Positions 11,296 through 22,121 of a stretch of 64,000 bases of DNA are shown in pieces. The DNA is taken from NCBI GenBank assembly GCA_003833135.1, contig QZLH01000274.1, forward strand, positions 24,893 to 88,892. Reading direction: 5' to 3'. The notes under the pieces were generated by a model that was not told where the DNA came from, searched no databases, and worked only from the letters and a program-made list of their open reading frames with translations. Origin of the DNA: Oehlia diaphana (Eukaryota; Glomeromycota; Glomeromycetes; Glomerales; Glomeraceae). The position numbers and the translations under genes were made by a program. Every line of letters begins with the position of its first letter. The stretch's first letter is position 1.

Positions 11296-11706
11296 CAGTC
11301 GGCTCCTTTTATAGCGGATTTTGATATAACGAATTTCACAATACATCGAATCTTTAATGTGGTACCGATTTTAAACATATGAAAAAACTCTCGTTATACC
11401 GAATATCACTAATTAAGTGCAGCATACCATTTAACAAAGTAATTTTATAACCCGCATGTACAAATTAACTCTTTTATAATGAATTTTTTAAAAACGAATT
11501 TTTTTTTTTTTTAGCATAACGAAGATTTTTGCAATATAAATTTAACATAAACTGAAGAGCAATTTGATGTTGATTTCATGAAACTTCTCCTCAAATAAGC
11601 AAATTTACTATCATGATCTATTTTATCAAAAGATGGATGATTTATGATACCAAATTTTCTCATAACGAAGGCTGGACGCCTACTTCGTTAATTTGTGGGC
11701 CGACTA
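11296..11706. mobile_element. Tigger/pogo-like non-autonomous DNA element
   Basis: CAGTCGGCTCC next to TA at the left end is matched by GGGCCGACTA next to TA at the right. Subterminal ATAGCGGATTTTGATATAACG and CATAACGAAG words resemble Tigger-type ends. About 410 bp, no coding capacity, diverged. Confidence 0.5.
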
Positions 11707-11771
11707 TAATGTGAATTATGATTAAAATAAATGACGTAACTAACATATAAAATGTATATATATATATATAT

Positions 11772-11864
11772 ATAATTTTTCAGAAAAACGATCACATGCC
11801 TGAGTTTCTTCGGAATAAAAACTAGAAAAATGATCATTTTAATATCGGAGAATTTTTTATAGGG
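11772..11864. repeat. Short MITE, copy of the 38723-38832 element
   Basis: It shares AATTTTTCAGAAAA-CGATCACATG, GAGTTTCTTCGGAATAAAAA and ATGATCATTTT with 38723-38832, and ends TTTTTTATAGGG. The left terminal repeat is replaced by (TA)n. Confidence 0.65.
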
Positions 11865-12184
11865 ATATATTTATAACTATGGTATTGAGTGATCTAGCAT
11901 AATTGATGATTATTATAGAAAATCTTTTTTAAAAACAGCACATGAAAAACTTTAGTACCATTCTTTATTGTACAGAACATATAAATCGGGGTATAAATTT
12001 TCTTTGTATAATTCGTTTGTATTGACGGAGTTAATTATAGTAGTTATAAGAAATGTAAGAAATGATCATATATGGTTTGTGACATACATAAGAAATTGCC
12101 AAATTGTTCTTAATTATTATAATTTCTTTAACAATGTCTTAGTTTTTTCATAAACTTTTCTTAACGTTAATAAGAAAAAGTAAA

Positions 12185-12310
12185 TAGAATAGCCCGACCC
12201 AGAAATATATATATAGGGGTCAGGTGATGAAAAAATTTTTTACTATGAGCTGTACGCATTTTTTTCAGGGCCGGAATTATGATAATGTCAGTCGGTTACT
12301 ATAATAGGGA
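12185..12310. repeat. Dispersed repeat sharing sequence with 59600-59700
   Basis: GAGCTGTACG, a T run, CAGGGCCGGAATTATG and GGTCAG recur in inverted orientation at about 59600-59700. The ends are ill-defined and there is no coding potential. Confidence 0.5.
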
Positions 12311-12989
12311 ATAAGATTCTGACCGGCATTATCAAAATTGTCTAAAAAAGGAAAGATTTTCATTTTTTTTTTTTAGTTCAAAATACGCAAATTCTGGGCC
12401 TCATTTCTACTATAGATCGATTTTAGAAAGAAAAAGCAATTAAATTACAAATAAAAACTTTTCAACCAACTTTAAAGTTTTGTAAATTTTTTTTAATTGA
12501 TAAACCACGTAATTTTGAATTCTGGCGCTTTGCTGTACGTTAAAACCTATCATCCCAAATTTTAATTGTTATCAAAACTGGCCAAATAAAACTGGTAATC
12601 ACCATTATTTTTATATTAGTGATTTTTATTAATTAAATAATAATTATCAACTTTAAATACTAGCATGTTATTGTGCTTTTTTACACTATATGTATGATCA
12701 TTCAGATTATACAGTAACAAATAAAGAACATGACATCATAAATTGACCATTTAATTGATTCAGCCAGTGGAAAAAATTTATCGACATAATTAATTTTAGT
12801 ATTTAGTAACATCAAATAGAACAGCATTGATTATTAACTTATGTTGGCTCTACCTTGTGTTACTGGGTATGAATATTGTATAAATGATTATTTGAAGCTA
12901 TCTCGTTGGTTAAGTATTTTTATTTAGACAGCATCTCTCTTGTGTCAGCAGGCATTCAATCCTGCATAGGGGCCTGTGAGATTTGTATT

Positions 12990-13074
12990 ATTTATTTCAT
13001 GGGGAGTTGGGAATAATAGGGTTTTTTTCCCGAAGGGAAAAAACCCCTAATGTTCCCCTTCCCATGAAATAAAT
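12990..13074. repeat. 85-bp palindrome
   Basis: ATTTATTTCATGGGGAG-TGGGAATAATAGGG followed by TTTTTTTCCC is mirrored around GAAG by GGGAAAAAAC, then CCCCTAATGTTCCCCTTCCCATGAAATAAAT. Arms are about 40 bp. The outer TTATTTCA-GGGGA word resembles the palindrome at 6932-7019. Confidence 0.85.
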
Positions 13075-13077
13075 GGG

Positions 13078-13957
13078 TAATCCCCTGGAGCGTGTCACTC
13101 ATTAAATATTAACTATTTTAACTATTTTAANNNNNNNNNNNNNNNNNNNNNNNNNNNNNNNNNNNNNNNNNNNNNNNNNNNNNNNNNNNNNNNNNNNNNN
13201 NNNNNNNNNNNNNNNNNNNNNNNNNNNNNNNNNNNNNNNNNNNNNNNNNNNNNNNNNNNNNNNNNNNNNNNNNNNNNNNNNNNNNNNNNNNNNNNNNNNN
13301 NNNNNNNNNNNNNNNNNNNNNNNNNNNNNNNNNNNNNNNNNNNNNNNNNNNNNNNNNNNNNNNNNNNNNNNNNNNNNNNNNNNNNNNNNNNNNNNNNNNN
13401 NNNNNNNNNNNNNNNNNNNNNNNNNNNNNNNNNNNNNNNNNNNNNNNNNNNNNNNNNNNNNNNNNNNNNNNNNNNNNNNNNNNNNNNNNNNNNNNNNNNN
13501 NNNNNNNNNNNNNNNNNNNNNNNNNNNNNNNNNNNNNNNNNNNNNNNNNNNNNNNNNNNNNNNNNNNNNNNNNNNNNNNNNNNNNNNNNNNNNNNNNNNN
13601 NNNNNNNNNNNNNNNNNNNNNNNNNNNNNNNNNNNNNNNNNNNNNNNNNNNNNNNNNNNNNNNNNNNNNNNNNNNNNNNNNNNNNNNNNNNNNNNNNNNN
13701 NNNNNNNNNNNNNNNNNNNNNNNNNNNNNNNNNNNNNNNNNNNNNNNNNNNNNNNNNNNNNNNNNNNNNNNNNNNNNNNNNNNNNNNNNNNNNNNNNNNN
13801 NNNNNNNNNNNNNNNNNNNNNNNNNNNNNNNNNNNNTGAGACCGGGAAATAACTAAACGAAGATTCCCGGTCATTTATAAACTCAGCTAATCACTCGCAA
13901 TTTTTAAAAATTAGTATGAAGGTGATCATGAGTGACACTTAGTGCGACGGGGGATTA
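13078..13957. repeat. Inverted-repeat element interrupted by an assembly gap
   Basis: TAATCCCC, then GTGTCACTCAT near 13078-13110, is mirrored by ATGAGTGACAC, then GGGGGATTA near 13927-13957. The pair frames the N run. It is probably a MITE whose interior was not assembled. Confidence 0.5.
13131..13836. other. Assembly gap (706 N)
   Basis: A run of N. The open frame reported across it is an artefact. Confidence 0.99.
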
Positions 13958-16294
13958 GAAACATATATTATCAAATCTAATTTCTAATGTATTCATAGAA
14001 TTTTTTAACCCGGAAGTTGAATATACATTCTTCGGCTACATTATTATCATTCTTGACAACTTTGGTATAATATTCTTTGATACAATTATACAACATCTGA
14101 TACTTTAAAAGGAAATGGTTTATAACCTTGTACAATGAAGTAAAAGTGAACACCAGTCCTGAAAGGCCAGTCCTACACCTCAAAAAGAGACCGGCATAGA
14201 ACCGGTCTTTTTTCGGTCTTAGGTAATTTTGGCCAATTTTGTAATTCCGACCAGAATTATAAATGAGGACATGAACTTGAGAAAATATAAACGCAAAATT
14301 TACTTACTTACACAAACTTGTAATTCTGACCGGCACTATAAACCTGGCCGAATCACACAAAAGGCATAAGTCCCGGTCTAAGACCAAGACGGACCGGACG
14401 GCCAATGAGGTAATTGTCTGATTATCGGTTGGAAATTAAATTTTATTTTACATCCTTATTAATAATATTAAGGAAAAAGAATTAATGTATATCAAAGTAA
14501 ATACCTGTTATATTATGAGATTTATTCATCGATTTAATATATATACAGTAAATGATATCAGGCAAATTTTTCTTTCATAAAATACTTTGGTCATTCATTA
14601 TTTGAACAATAACTTTAAATTCGTATGATAGATAAAAGTTGTGCAGGGAATTGAGCTAGGATTTGGTTTTTATCATTTTATTTTGTTTTCTTATTTGTTT
14701 CTATTATTGTTTCCTTTTTCTTTTAGATTAGACAAATTTTTATGAGACGCAAGATTTATAGCACCAGTATCGTTAGAAAATTTAAAAAATCATGAAAACA
14801 TAAAAAAATTTATAAAATTTTTTAGATTAGTAGCGTCTTTATACAATAGATAGATTTTTTTAACCAACAATTTGAGGTTATTTCTTAGATCTGTCTTAGT
14901 AATTTTTTTAGAATAGATCGGTTAGTTATAGAGGATAATATAATTTATTTATATTTTCTTCTAGGTGTTTATTTCGATTATGTATTTTTTACGAGTTACT
15001 AATTATAAAAAAAAAAAAAAAAAAATGTGCAACCTACATGATGATCATTGTCATTGTCTTGTTCTTATTATTGATTAACCAAAAATTCGAGTTTAAACCC
15101 GGGTTATACGGGTTAAACTATACTCGGGTCAAGTCGATTTCGGGTTATAAAATTGTGTGACCTGAACATATACGAGTCCCTCCTTTTTCATTCCAGATCG
15201 GGTCGAATATATTCTCAAAACCCGACCCGACTTGACCCGGTAGGAGCACTATAAATACCACACATCATACATATGTCAGTATTTAAGTATTTAAGTCCCG
15301 AGCGATAAACATATGCATTTTCCATTTTTGAGCAAGTCTTTGCTTATACTGTATATGATAATCATTAATATAAGTAATAATTATTTAAGCAAATAAAAAA
15401 AATATATATTAAATATATATGGTACAAAGTTAATTCATTTTATGCTATGATATACATATTGGTATAGTACTGTACTGTACATGTTGGAATACTGTTGGAA
15501 TCTTTAAATTTATTCCAATATTTGTAGTTAGTCGGGATTAATTCTGAAGGCTTCCTTTATGTTTCAAATTTGTTTACCTATTTATGTGTAATGCCATTTA
15601 AAGCATTTAATTTTTTGATCAAAGAAATCTTTCATTGAAAATCATATCAAAATATAAATATGAGTACAAGTGAGATTAAAAGTTCAAAAAATCATTTTTT
15701 TTTTTTTCATTAAAAAGAACTTACTTTGATCTCTTCGATAATGACAAAGATACAAAGGACGCAATCACATAGTATTTATGCTTGTAATTAGCAAATATTA
15801 ATGAAGACTTCGCAAAACGTCTGCTGTCTGCACGTGACTTAGTTAAATAAATCTAGATTAAGACGTGATTTGCCAAAAACTTAATATACTCCTGTATTAC
15901 AAAATCCAGTACAAAATGTAAAAATAATTTTTTTTTCGAAAAAAAATCTACTTTGTTACACGATTTTCAAATTAACAGCACATTTTCAAACAGTGTTATA
16001 GATAATAGAACTATGGAAACTTAGCTTTGACATCTCAAATTACAAGAAATAAGTACACCATCGATTAATTATTTCTTGCATTGTAATGCCACTTTAGAAA
16101 ACACATTTTTAATTAATTACAAAACGACATTTTGTTTTACATTTTTTATAAAATATTAAATAAAGTATTTTTTTTGGAGATATATAATTGGCAATCAATG
16201 TGTATAATAAAAAAAGTAACAAATTTTGTGTCTAATATTTTATTTAAAGAAATATAAAATTACAAAAAAAAAATAAAAGAAAAAAAAATATGAT
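13958..16294. other. Intergenic region with degenerate palindromic repeats
   Basis: No gene seen. Around 14150-14400 lie GGTCCGGT/ACCGGTC words related to the ends of the hAT-like element at 34754-35676. Around 15070-15245 repeated ACCCGGGT, CGGGTCAAGTCG and CGACTTGACCCGG words form a degenerate inverted repeat. Poly-A occurs at 15009-15025. Confidence 0.5.
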
Positions 16295-17524
16295 TTAATC
16301 ATAATTTGACAAGTGACAATCCGAAAAGTCATCTTTAATCTCCTCGCTTTTTAATTCTTCCGTTATTTTAATTTCTTCGTTTTCATTTTTTTTAGAATTA
16401 ATATTGTTTTCAGAATCAATTTCATTAAGCTTTGAAATTACTTGATTAACATCTGGTCTTTCGTCCGATTCATATCGCCAACATTCTATTTAAATAAATA
16501 AATTAAATTTGGATTGCTAATTTTGTTATAAAATAAAAAAAATTTAATAATAATTTTATACTTACGTTGATAAAGTTCAATAAACTTAACATTTATGTTT
16601 GGAATAGGTTCTTCTCTTACGCCATTAAGAATCTTTAACGAAATAGAAGCATGATCTCTTTTTTCAAAATTGAAAGGTGACGAACAACTTGTTAATTGCC
16701 AGAATGTTACTCCTATACTATATATGTCGGATTTTTTTGTTAAATATGGAATTTTTTTTTCAAGCATTTTAGGATCCACATATGGTAATACACCAAACAC
16801 TCCGGTATCAACATCCGATCCTTGTAGACATGAACGCCCAAAATCTGCTAATTTTATTACATTCCCGTGTACCAGGATATTATTTGGATGCTAAATATAA
16901 AGATTGTTTCAATAAATAATTAGTCACAAAGGTAAATTATAAAATAATATAATAATTCAAACTTACAATATCTCGATGAATGATATCATAATTATGTAAA
17001 CAGTAGATTGCACTTGCAATTTCTTTGGCAAATTTCAATTGAATTTCCGGCTTAAGTGTTTCAACATTTTCTAAATATTTTCCTAATGTTCCGCCATCTG
17101 CATACTCAAGTACAAGCGAATAATTTATTTCATCTAAAAAGAATATAAAAGTATATAAACAAATACTTGAATAAATTATTATACAAATATTTATTATCAA
17201 CAAGTATTTATTACTTACCATTTATGACTCCAACAAATTTAATTATGTTTGGATGAAAGTCAACTCTTTTCATTATATTAATCTATTAAAAAATAATAAA
17301 AAAATTAGAAATGTATAATCTTTTAAATGATTAAAGTTTATGAAATAAACCTCATTAATAATAATTTTTTCTTCCATAGCAGATTTGGTAATTTTCTTAA
17401 TTGCAAATTTTGTTGCATCATCTTTCCAGTACGCAGCATGAACCGAGGCGGTTCCTCCAGAACCAATCACAGCAAGAATCTTAAAATCCTGGTTGTTATA
17501 ATGATGACAATCCTTGAGTAACAA
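16295..17524 (-). CDS. Protein kinase, five visible exons, 5' end unresolved
   Basis: A Ser/Thr or TKL-type kinase catalytic domain, 306 residues from 17524. Exons: 17524-17351, 17282-17219, 17133-16967, 16890-16566 and 16485-16295. All four introns are GT-AG (68, 85, 76, 80 bp) and the joins keep frame. Motifs: glycine loop IGSGGTASV (20-28), Lys43 in FAIKK, catalytic loop HRDIHPNN (132-139, spanning an exon join), DFG at 151-153 and PYVDPKM in the activation segment. These are followed by SDIYSIGVTFWQLTS and CWRYESDERPDV. The acidic tail rich in Glu, Lys and Asn is cut by the stop at 16295-16297. All key residues are intact. The first codon here is TTG, preceded by TAG, and AATAG fits a splice acceptor. 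An upstream exon with the true start is therefore likely but not identified. Substrate unknown. Confidence 0.9.
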
Positions 17525-19172
17525 CTATTATAATGAGATTGAAATATCAATCGAATTGCACAATAGTAAATTCCCATAGAATCCTTAATCGGGAATGTAC
17601 TATGCGAAAAAAAAACCATTGCAGCTCCTTTTCCTTTTTGAATTATATGGCTGAATTCGATTACTCTTCTTTTGGTGTAGCTGATTTTCCTTAAGCGGAG
17701 AATTATCGTTATCGGAATTCCGATTCTTCCTTGAAATTTTGACTTTTCAACTGAAAACTTAAGCTTTTGTCGTTGTCTTTAAATTTCTATTGTACTCTTA
17801 AAGCTTCTGACAGAATTTATTTAAAAATTCTAAAGATTCTAAACTTTCTATTGAAAAGTTTCTTTAAGCCTTTTTTCGGCAGGTGGTATCTATTAGAGTT
17901 TTTTTTATTTCCGGGGAATTACAACTACTCTTTTATTATTTGAGGAATTTTTAATACTGTAGTTTAAAATGAAAGTAAAAGAACCAAAATAAAAAGTCAG
18001 CGTCATTATATATATATAGCGGAGTCCGAAGTTTAAAATATGCAACTCTTCGCATTATGCATAAAATATAAATACGCCCTTTCATTTGATTTTATAAAGC
18101 AATTTCATATTATCATATGAAATTGAACTCGATTTTATTATGATCGTCACAGTACTTTGTATCTAATACATCTGCATTTTTGTTGTACGATATGTATGGT
18201 ATAAACATGTATGGTTAAATTTTTTTGTCGAAAGCCAAAAATTATAGTAATTAACCATATCTGCAAATTTCATGAACTTAACGTCAATCAAAATACTTCA
18301 AAGATGCATTAATCAAATAAAAAGAAAAAATTTGATCGATTAATGCTTAAACTTTTAAGCTTTCTTAAATTTAATTGGTGTTCAATAACTTTATAATTTA
18401 ATAGTTTGTAGCATAAGATTATTTATATTCAAAGTATATATATAATCCTGTGCAATCAATCCTTTTGTTATCATATAATCAGTATCAGAGATTTTATACT
18501 AACTAAATAATATTAACAACTTTATTAATCTTTATTTTTACCTATTTTACGGTAGATAATGACAAAATTGAAGTATTTAGAATATGATATAAAATTTTAA
18601 CATTATACATAAAAAGCGTTCTGACGTGAAATAATAGCGAGTATATTTTTTTGTGGATACTCCAAATGTTTTTATGTTTATCATATTTGATGGCATTAGA
18701 ATTCACTAGTACTAGCTTTATTATTAAATTTCTGACATTTTAACGATTTATATTTAGGTACCTATTAAATGTAAACTAAATTCAAGACTTTCAAATTCCT
18801 TCACGATTTTTTTTTAAATCATGTGATTTATCGATGAAATATTGGAAGATGGCGATAACCAACGAATCACAAGTACAAGTAATAAATGCGGTCGCAACGA
18901 AAAGGAACTGTCACTTCACGTAAGAAAGGTTGCTTCGTCATTTCTCTATTCAAGTATTACCGATCAGTTTAAACATGTATTTGACAGTTCCACGATTTTT
19001 ACAATCGTAACTTAAAGAAAAAATGATAAAGCTATTGAATACGGTTAGATGCAAATTTGAAATTTGGTTTTAAAAAAAAAAAAATTATAAATTATAAAAT
19101 TGAGAAAACATATTTTTTATTTCTGTATTTAATTAAGAGGAAAAAATAATAACTTTCATCCAAGACACCGTA
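17525..19172. other. Intergenic region upstream of the kinase
   Basis: On the minus strand a stretch near 17540-17720 is open and reads IIQKGKGAAMVFFSH in one frame. It could hold a missing kinase exon, but no firm model was built. The rest is AT-rich without supported genes. Confidence 0.35.
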
Positions 19173-19438
19173 ATGAACGGTACAACGTACTATTGACTTT
19201 CAGCCGTTCATGTATTCAAACAATAACGTTACTATTTCTCATAACCATATTAAACACCAACTGCGATTTTTACTCACAACATGTTAACCAAAATCCACCT
19301 CAGTGTCTGAGTCTAATACCAATTGCTCAACTGTTCATTAGCTTATTTCCTCATATGCCAGTAACTAATGCAGATATTCAAATTCAACAGCTTCAACAGA
19401 TTCAAACTCGCAAATTCGGCTTCAATGATAGATTCTAA
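19173..19438 (+). pseudogene. Asn/Gln-rich protein, type I relic
   Basis: ATGAACGGTACAACG resembles the start of the family but reaches a TGA after seven codons. A second frame then reads MYSNNNVTISHNHIKH, like the NNNVT block of the copy at 140. A third ends PVTNADIQIQQLQQI, matching the family C-terminal NSDIQ block, with a stop at 19436-19438. At least two frameshifts make it a pseudogene, shortened relative to the 60376 copy. Confidence 0.55.
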
Positions 19439-20304
19439 CTTCGTATAATAGCATTATCCATATTTCATAATATTACTAGGAAACGGGAACCGTTGTATGG
19501 TTGTATGCGTAGACATATATTATCCTTCGCTTCGCTCTGGATAATTATTTTTTACGTACATATACAATATATCATTTATTTCTTTATACTCTAGCAGTTA
19601 CCAATACAATAATAAAAATTGAGTTTTATCGCAGAAAATTTGTCAGCCAACATGTTTACTTTGTAAGGTAAATCCCGTGATGATAATTTGGGCTCGATTG
19701 TGATTCTCATGGTTAACTGATGCATTGTAATAACAAAAATACAAATAAGTACGCCACATTACATAAATGCCTAGACACGTTTTTAATAATCTTTTTGTAA
19801 TTATGAACTTAGCTGTAAATGGAAAAATATCATAGTTAATTTGATCATGCAAGTAAGTCTAAATCCGATTGTTTACAAAAACATTATAGTCCCTTTTTAG
19901 TAATACAATTGTTTTTATTTATTTCTCAATCACGTGTGTGATAATTGTGTGATAGTCCAAAAATTTCCCACCCCTAATGACTAATCAAATGAAATTACTC
20001 ACAAAATATTAAGCCTTACAAACCCTACTCATTTCAATTTTGTTTTAAAATGTTTCGCTCGATCAAAAAAATTGAACTCTGACCCGAAACTAATTTACTG
20101 TATTCGGAAATAACAAATTTAATTTTCTCATAGCAGTCATGGACAGAAAATTTTTTATGTAATTCCACTCGTGCACAAATAAATTCGTTTAATTTTTTTT
20201 TCTTTATATACATAGATTCTAACTATTATATCACATTACTAGTTATTAAAATAAAACGTTTCTTAACAACAATCTAAATTGTCCTCCTAATGGTGAATTT
20301 GACG

Positions 20305-20345
20305 ATCATTTCAGCCGGCATTATAATAATTTTGGCTGAAATGAT
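20305..20345. repeat. Small hairpin
   Basis: ATCATTTCAGCC is mirrored by TGGCTGAAATGAT across a 16-base loop containing GGCATTATAATAATTT. It belongs to the GGCCAGAATTAT-type repeats scattered through the window. Confidence 0.6.
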
Positions 20346-20843
20346 TTGAAATTTACGAGAAGGGCGAAAAATGTCCCAAACGTACGAAACATAAAATGTC
20401 TAAATTAACTGTTCTTTATTATGCTGGCGCGTTTTTATCATGATTCTTAACTAGTTTGAGCAATATATTTATTCATATATATTTAATTTATTTATTTAAA
20501 GAAACAAAGAATGAAAGAAATATTACTAAACTTTTTTATCCGCCTCATGCAAGTAAAATAAAAACCGAATGAAACCAATCAAACCAATACTATAAATTAC
20601 CATTATTTTCAACATCGATATTTACAATCAAATAAACTCGTATATTCCTCAAGTGATAATAAGATAAGTTGGTTTATTGTTCGGCGCGCCTCTTGAAACA
20701 TGTCATAAATTAATAATAAATTATTTATGTAATATATATCACATATATTATTCCTTAAAATACAGTACATTAAATTTATTTTTACAGTAAAATAAAAGTA
20801 AGTAGGATAATACATTATTACAATATACTGTAATTATTAATTA

Positions 20844-21111
20844 GGCCGTTCCAATTTAATCTTTAGTTTAACGTCCTCCCCCCCTCTATTTTCGAAAAAT
20901 TCAAGGGTGATTTAAACATAACGTTTGATATGTTTAAATATGCTTAAAACACCCCTCCTTTTACTAAAATTTAATAGTACCGAGAATTTCCGATTTTACC
21001 GAAAATTTCCGAAATTTTTAATATGTTTAATTTTCATGTTTGTTTAAATTATCCCCCCCTCAAAATTTTTGGCCGAAAAAACGTTAAACTAATTATTAAT
21101 TTGGAACGGCC
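20844..21111. mobile_element. Harbinger/Tourist-like MITE flanked by TTA
   Basis: It starts GGCCGTTCCAATTTAAT and then TAGTTTAACGT. It ends ACGTTAAACTA, then ATTAATTTGGAACGGCC. The terminal repeats are about 30 bp with few mismatches. TTA is present on both sides (20841-20843 and 21112-21114), the 3-bp target expected for PIF/Harbinger. The interior (C-rich and G-rich tracts) is non-coding, about 268 bp. Confidence 0.8.
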
Positions 21112-21239
21112 TTACATGGAAAAGCATACATATTTGTAACATTATATTAAGGTAACTCTTTTAAGTAGCTTAGATAAATAATTTTTTAAAACATATAAAA
21201 CTTATTATTATTTAACAAATTTCGCATAATTATTAATGG

Positions 21240-21440
21240 TTAAAAGGAAGATCCATTGAAGAATTGATCAGCAAATGGATTATTTTCAATTTGTTGTGGA
21301 GGAAGGTTTGAAATTAATTTTAACGTTTCTTCATTGTTGATTTGTTGGCGACTTTGACGTATTCGATTTGTATATCTTCTTTGCCTTTCGAATTGATTAT
21401 GTCTCATTCTTTGATTATTATTTCGTCGTACTCTAATCAT
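21240..21440 (-). CDS. Small Arg/Asn/Gln-rich protein, copy A
   Basis: A 66-residue frame starting MIRVRRNNNQRMRHNQ. It is strongly basic in the first half, with a conserved tail TLKLISNLPPQQIENN and QFFNGSSF. The paralogue at 44955-45143 shares R-RR-x-NRI-R, TL--I-NLP-QQI and QFFNG-SF, so selection or recent duplication is evident. The 120-150 bases upstream separate it from 21582-22043. A GT donor just before that stop and an AG just inside this frame would splice the two in phase, so it may be the last exon of the family X gene. The stand-alone paralogue with its own TATA box argues for a separate gene. No known domain recognised. Confidence 0.5.
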   Translation of the reverse strand: MIRVRRNNNQRMRHNQFERQRRYTNRIRQSRQQINNEETLKLISNLPPQQIENNPFADQFFNGSSF

Positions 21441-21581
21441 GAAAACAACGATAGTGCTTGTTTGGAGACATTGACTATGTTATTTTCATTTATTTCAAGG
21501 GTGAGATAAAATATTTAAGAGAAAAATTTAATAATTAAATATTTACTATACAATAAAGATCAATAATATACTTTTTATTAT

Positions 21582-22043
21582 TTACCTCGAATATTTTTGT
21601 CCCAAATAATCGCCGACAAGTTTATCGTTTTCATGTGGATTAGTTTTTAAATTTAATCGTACCTTTTGTTCAAGAAGAAATTGTTCGGGTCGTTCATTTG
21701 AAATCAGACCTTCAATAAATTTTGAATTCTTCTTGGCGTAGTTTTTCATAAAGAATAAGTGAAACAACTTCATATAATTTCCTTTTGAAAAAAGTTCTTC
21801 AATAGTGTATCTATATCTATCATTTAATAAATAAGCTAATATAGATATAGGAAGAATGATTTTTCGGATTGATTTGATTTTCTGTTGGAGAGAACGAATC
21901 CTAACAACATCAAGTTGATGCTTTTGTACTAACAACATTTCGATTTTAGCATATGGATTTTTTGACCATGTTAACGCCAAATCAAGAAGAAAATTGACAT
22001 ATTTTGAAATAATTTCGCAGAGATTCTGAAAATAATGTTTCAT
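21582..22043 (-). CDS. Family X protein, copy A (unknown function)
   Basis: A 153-residue frame from ATG 22043. It aligns with the decayed gene at 57752: LDVVRIRSLQQKIKS against LDADRIHAFQQKIKS, then AYLLNDRYR against TYLLDEGYK, then FSKGNYMKLFHLF against PSKGNDMELFHFL, then an IEGLIS block and QKVRLNLKTNPH. The copy at 57752 continues for several hundred more codons, so this one is truncated or spliced onward. GAG-GTAAAT at the end resembles a donor and joins in phase to 21240-21440. Predicted soluble, helical and Lys/Leu-rich, with no known domain or signal peptide. Expressed from a TATATAAA box about 71 bp upstream. Confidence 0.5.
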   Translation of the reverse strand: MKHYFQNLCEIISKYVNFLLDLALTWSKNPYAKIEMLLVQKHQLDVVRIRSLQQKIKSIRKIILPISILAYLLNDRYRYTIEELFSKGNYMKLFHLFFMKNYAKKNSKFIEGLISNERPEQFLLEQKVRLNLKTNPHENDKLVGDYLGQKYSR

Positions 22044-22113
22044 CTTAAAAATTTCTTAAATTTCTTTTAAAAAAATGTATAAATTTTATCAAAACGATCT
22101 ATAAAATTCACTG

Positions 22114-22121
22114 TTTATATA
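22114..22121 (-). promoter_or_regulatory. TATA box of family X copy A
   Basis: TATATAAA on the minus strand, about 71 bp before the ATG at 22043, comparable to TATA-ATG spacing of the Asn/Gln genes (70-130 bp). Confidence 0.5.

Noticed and set aside
13122..13874. 250-residue open frame on the minus strand
   Set aside because: Almost entirely N; only a few real codons at each end.
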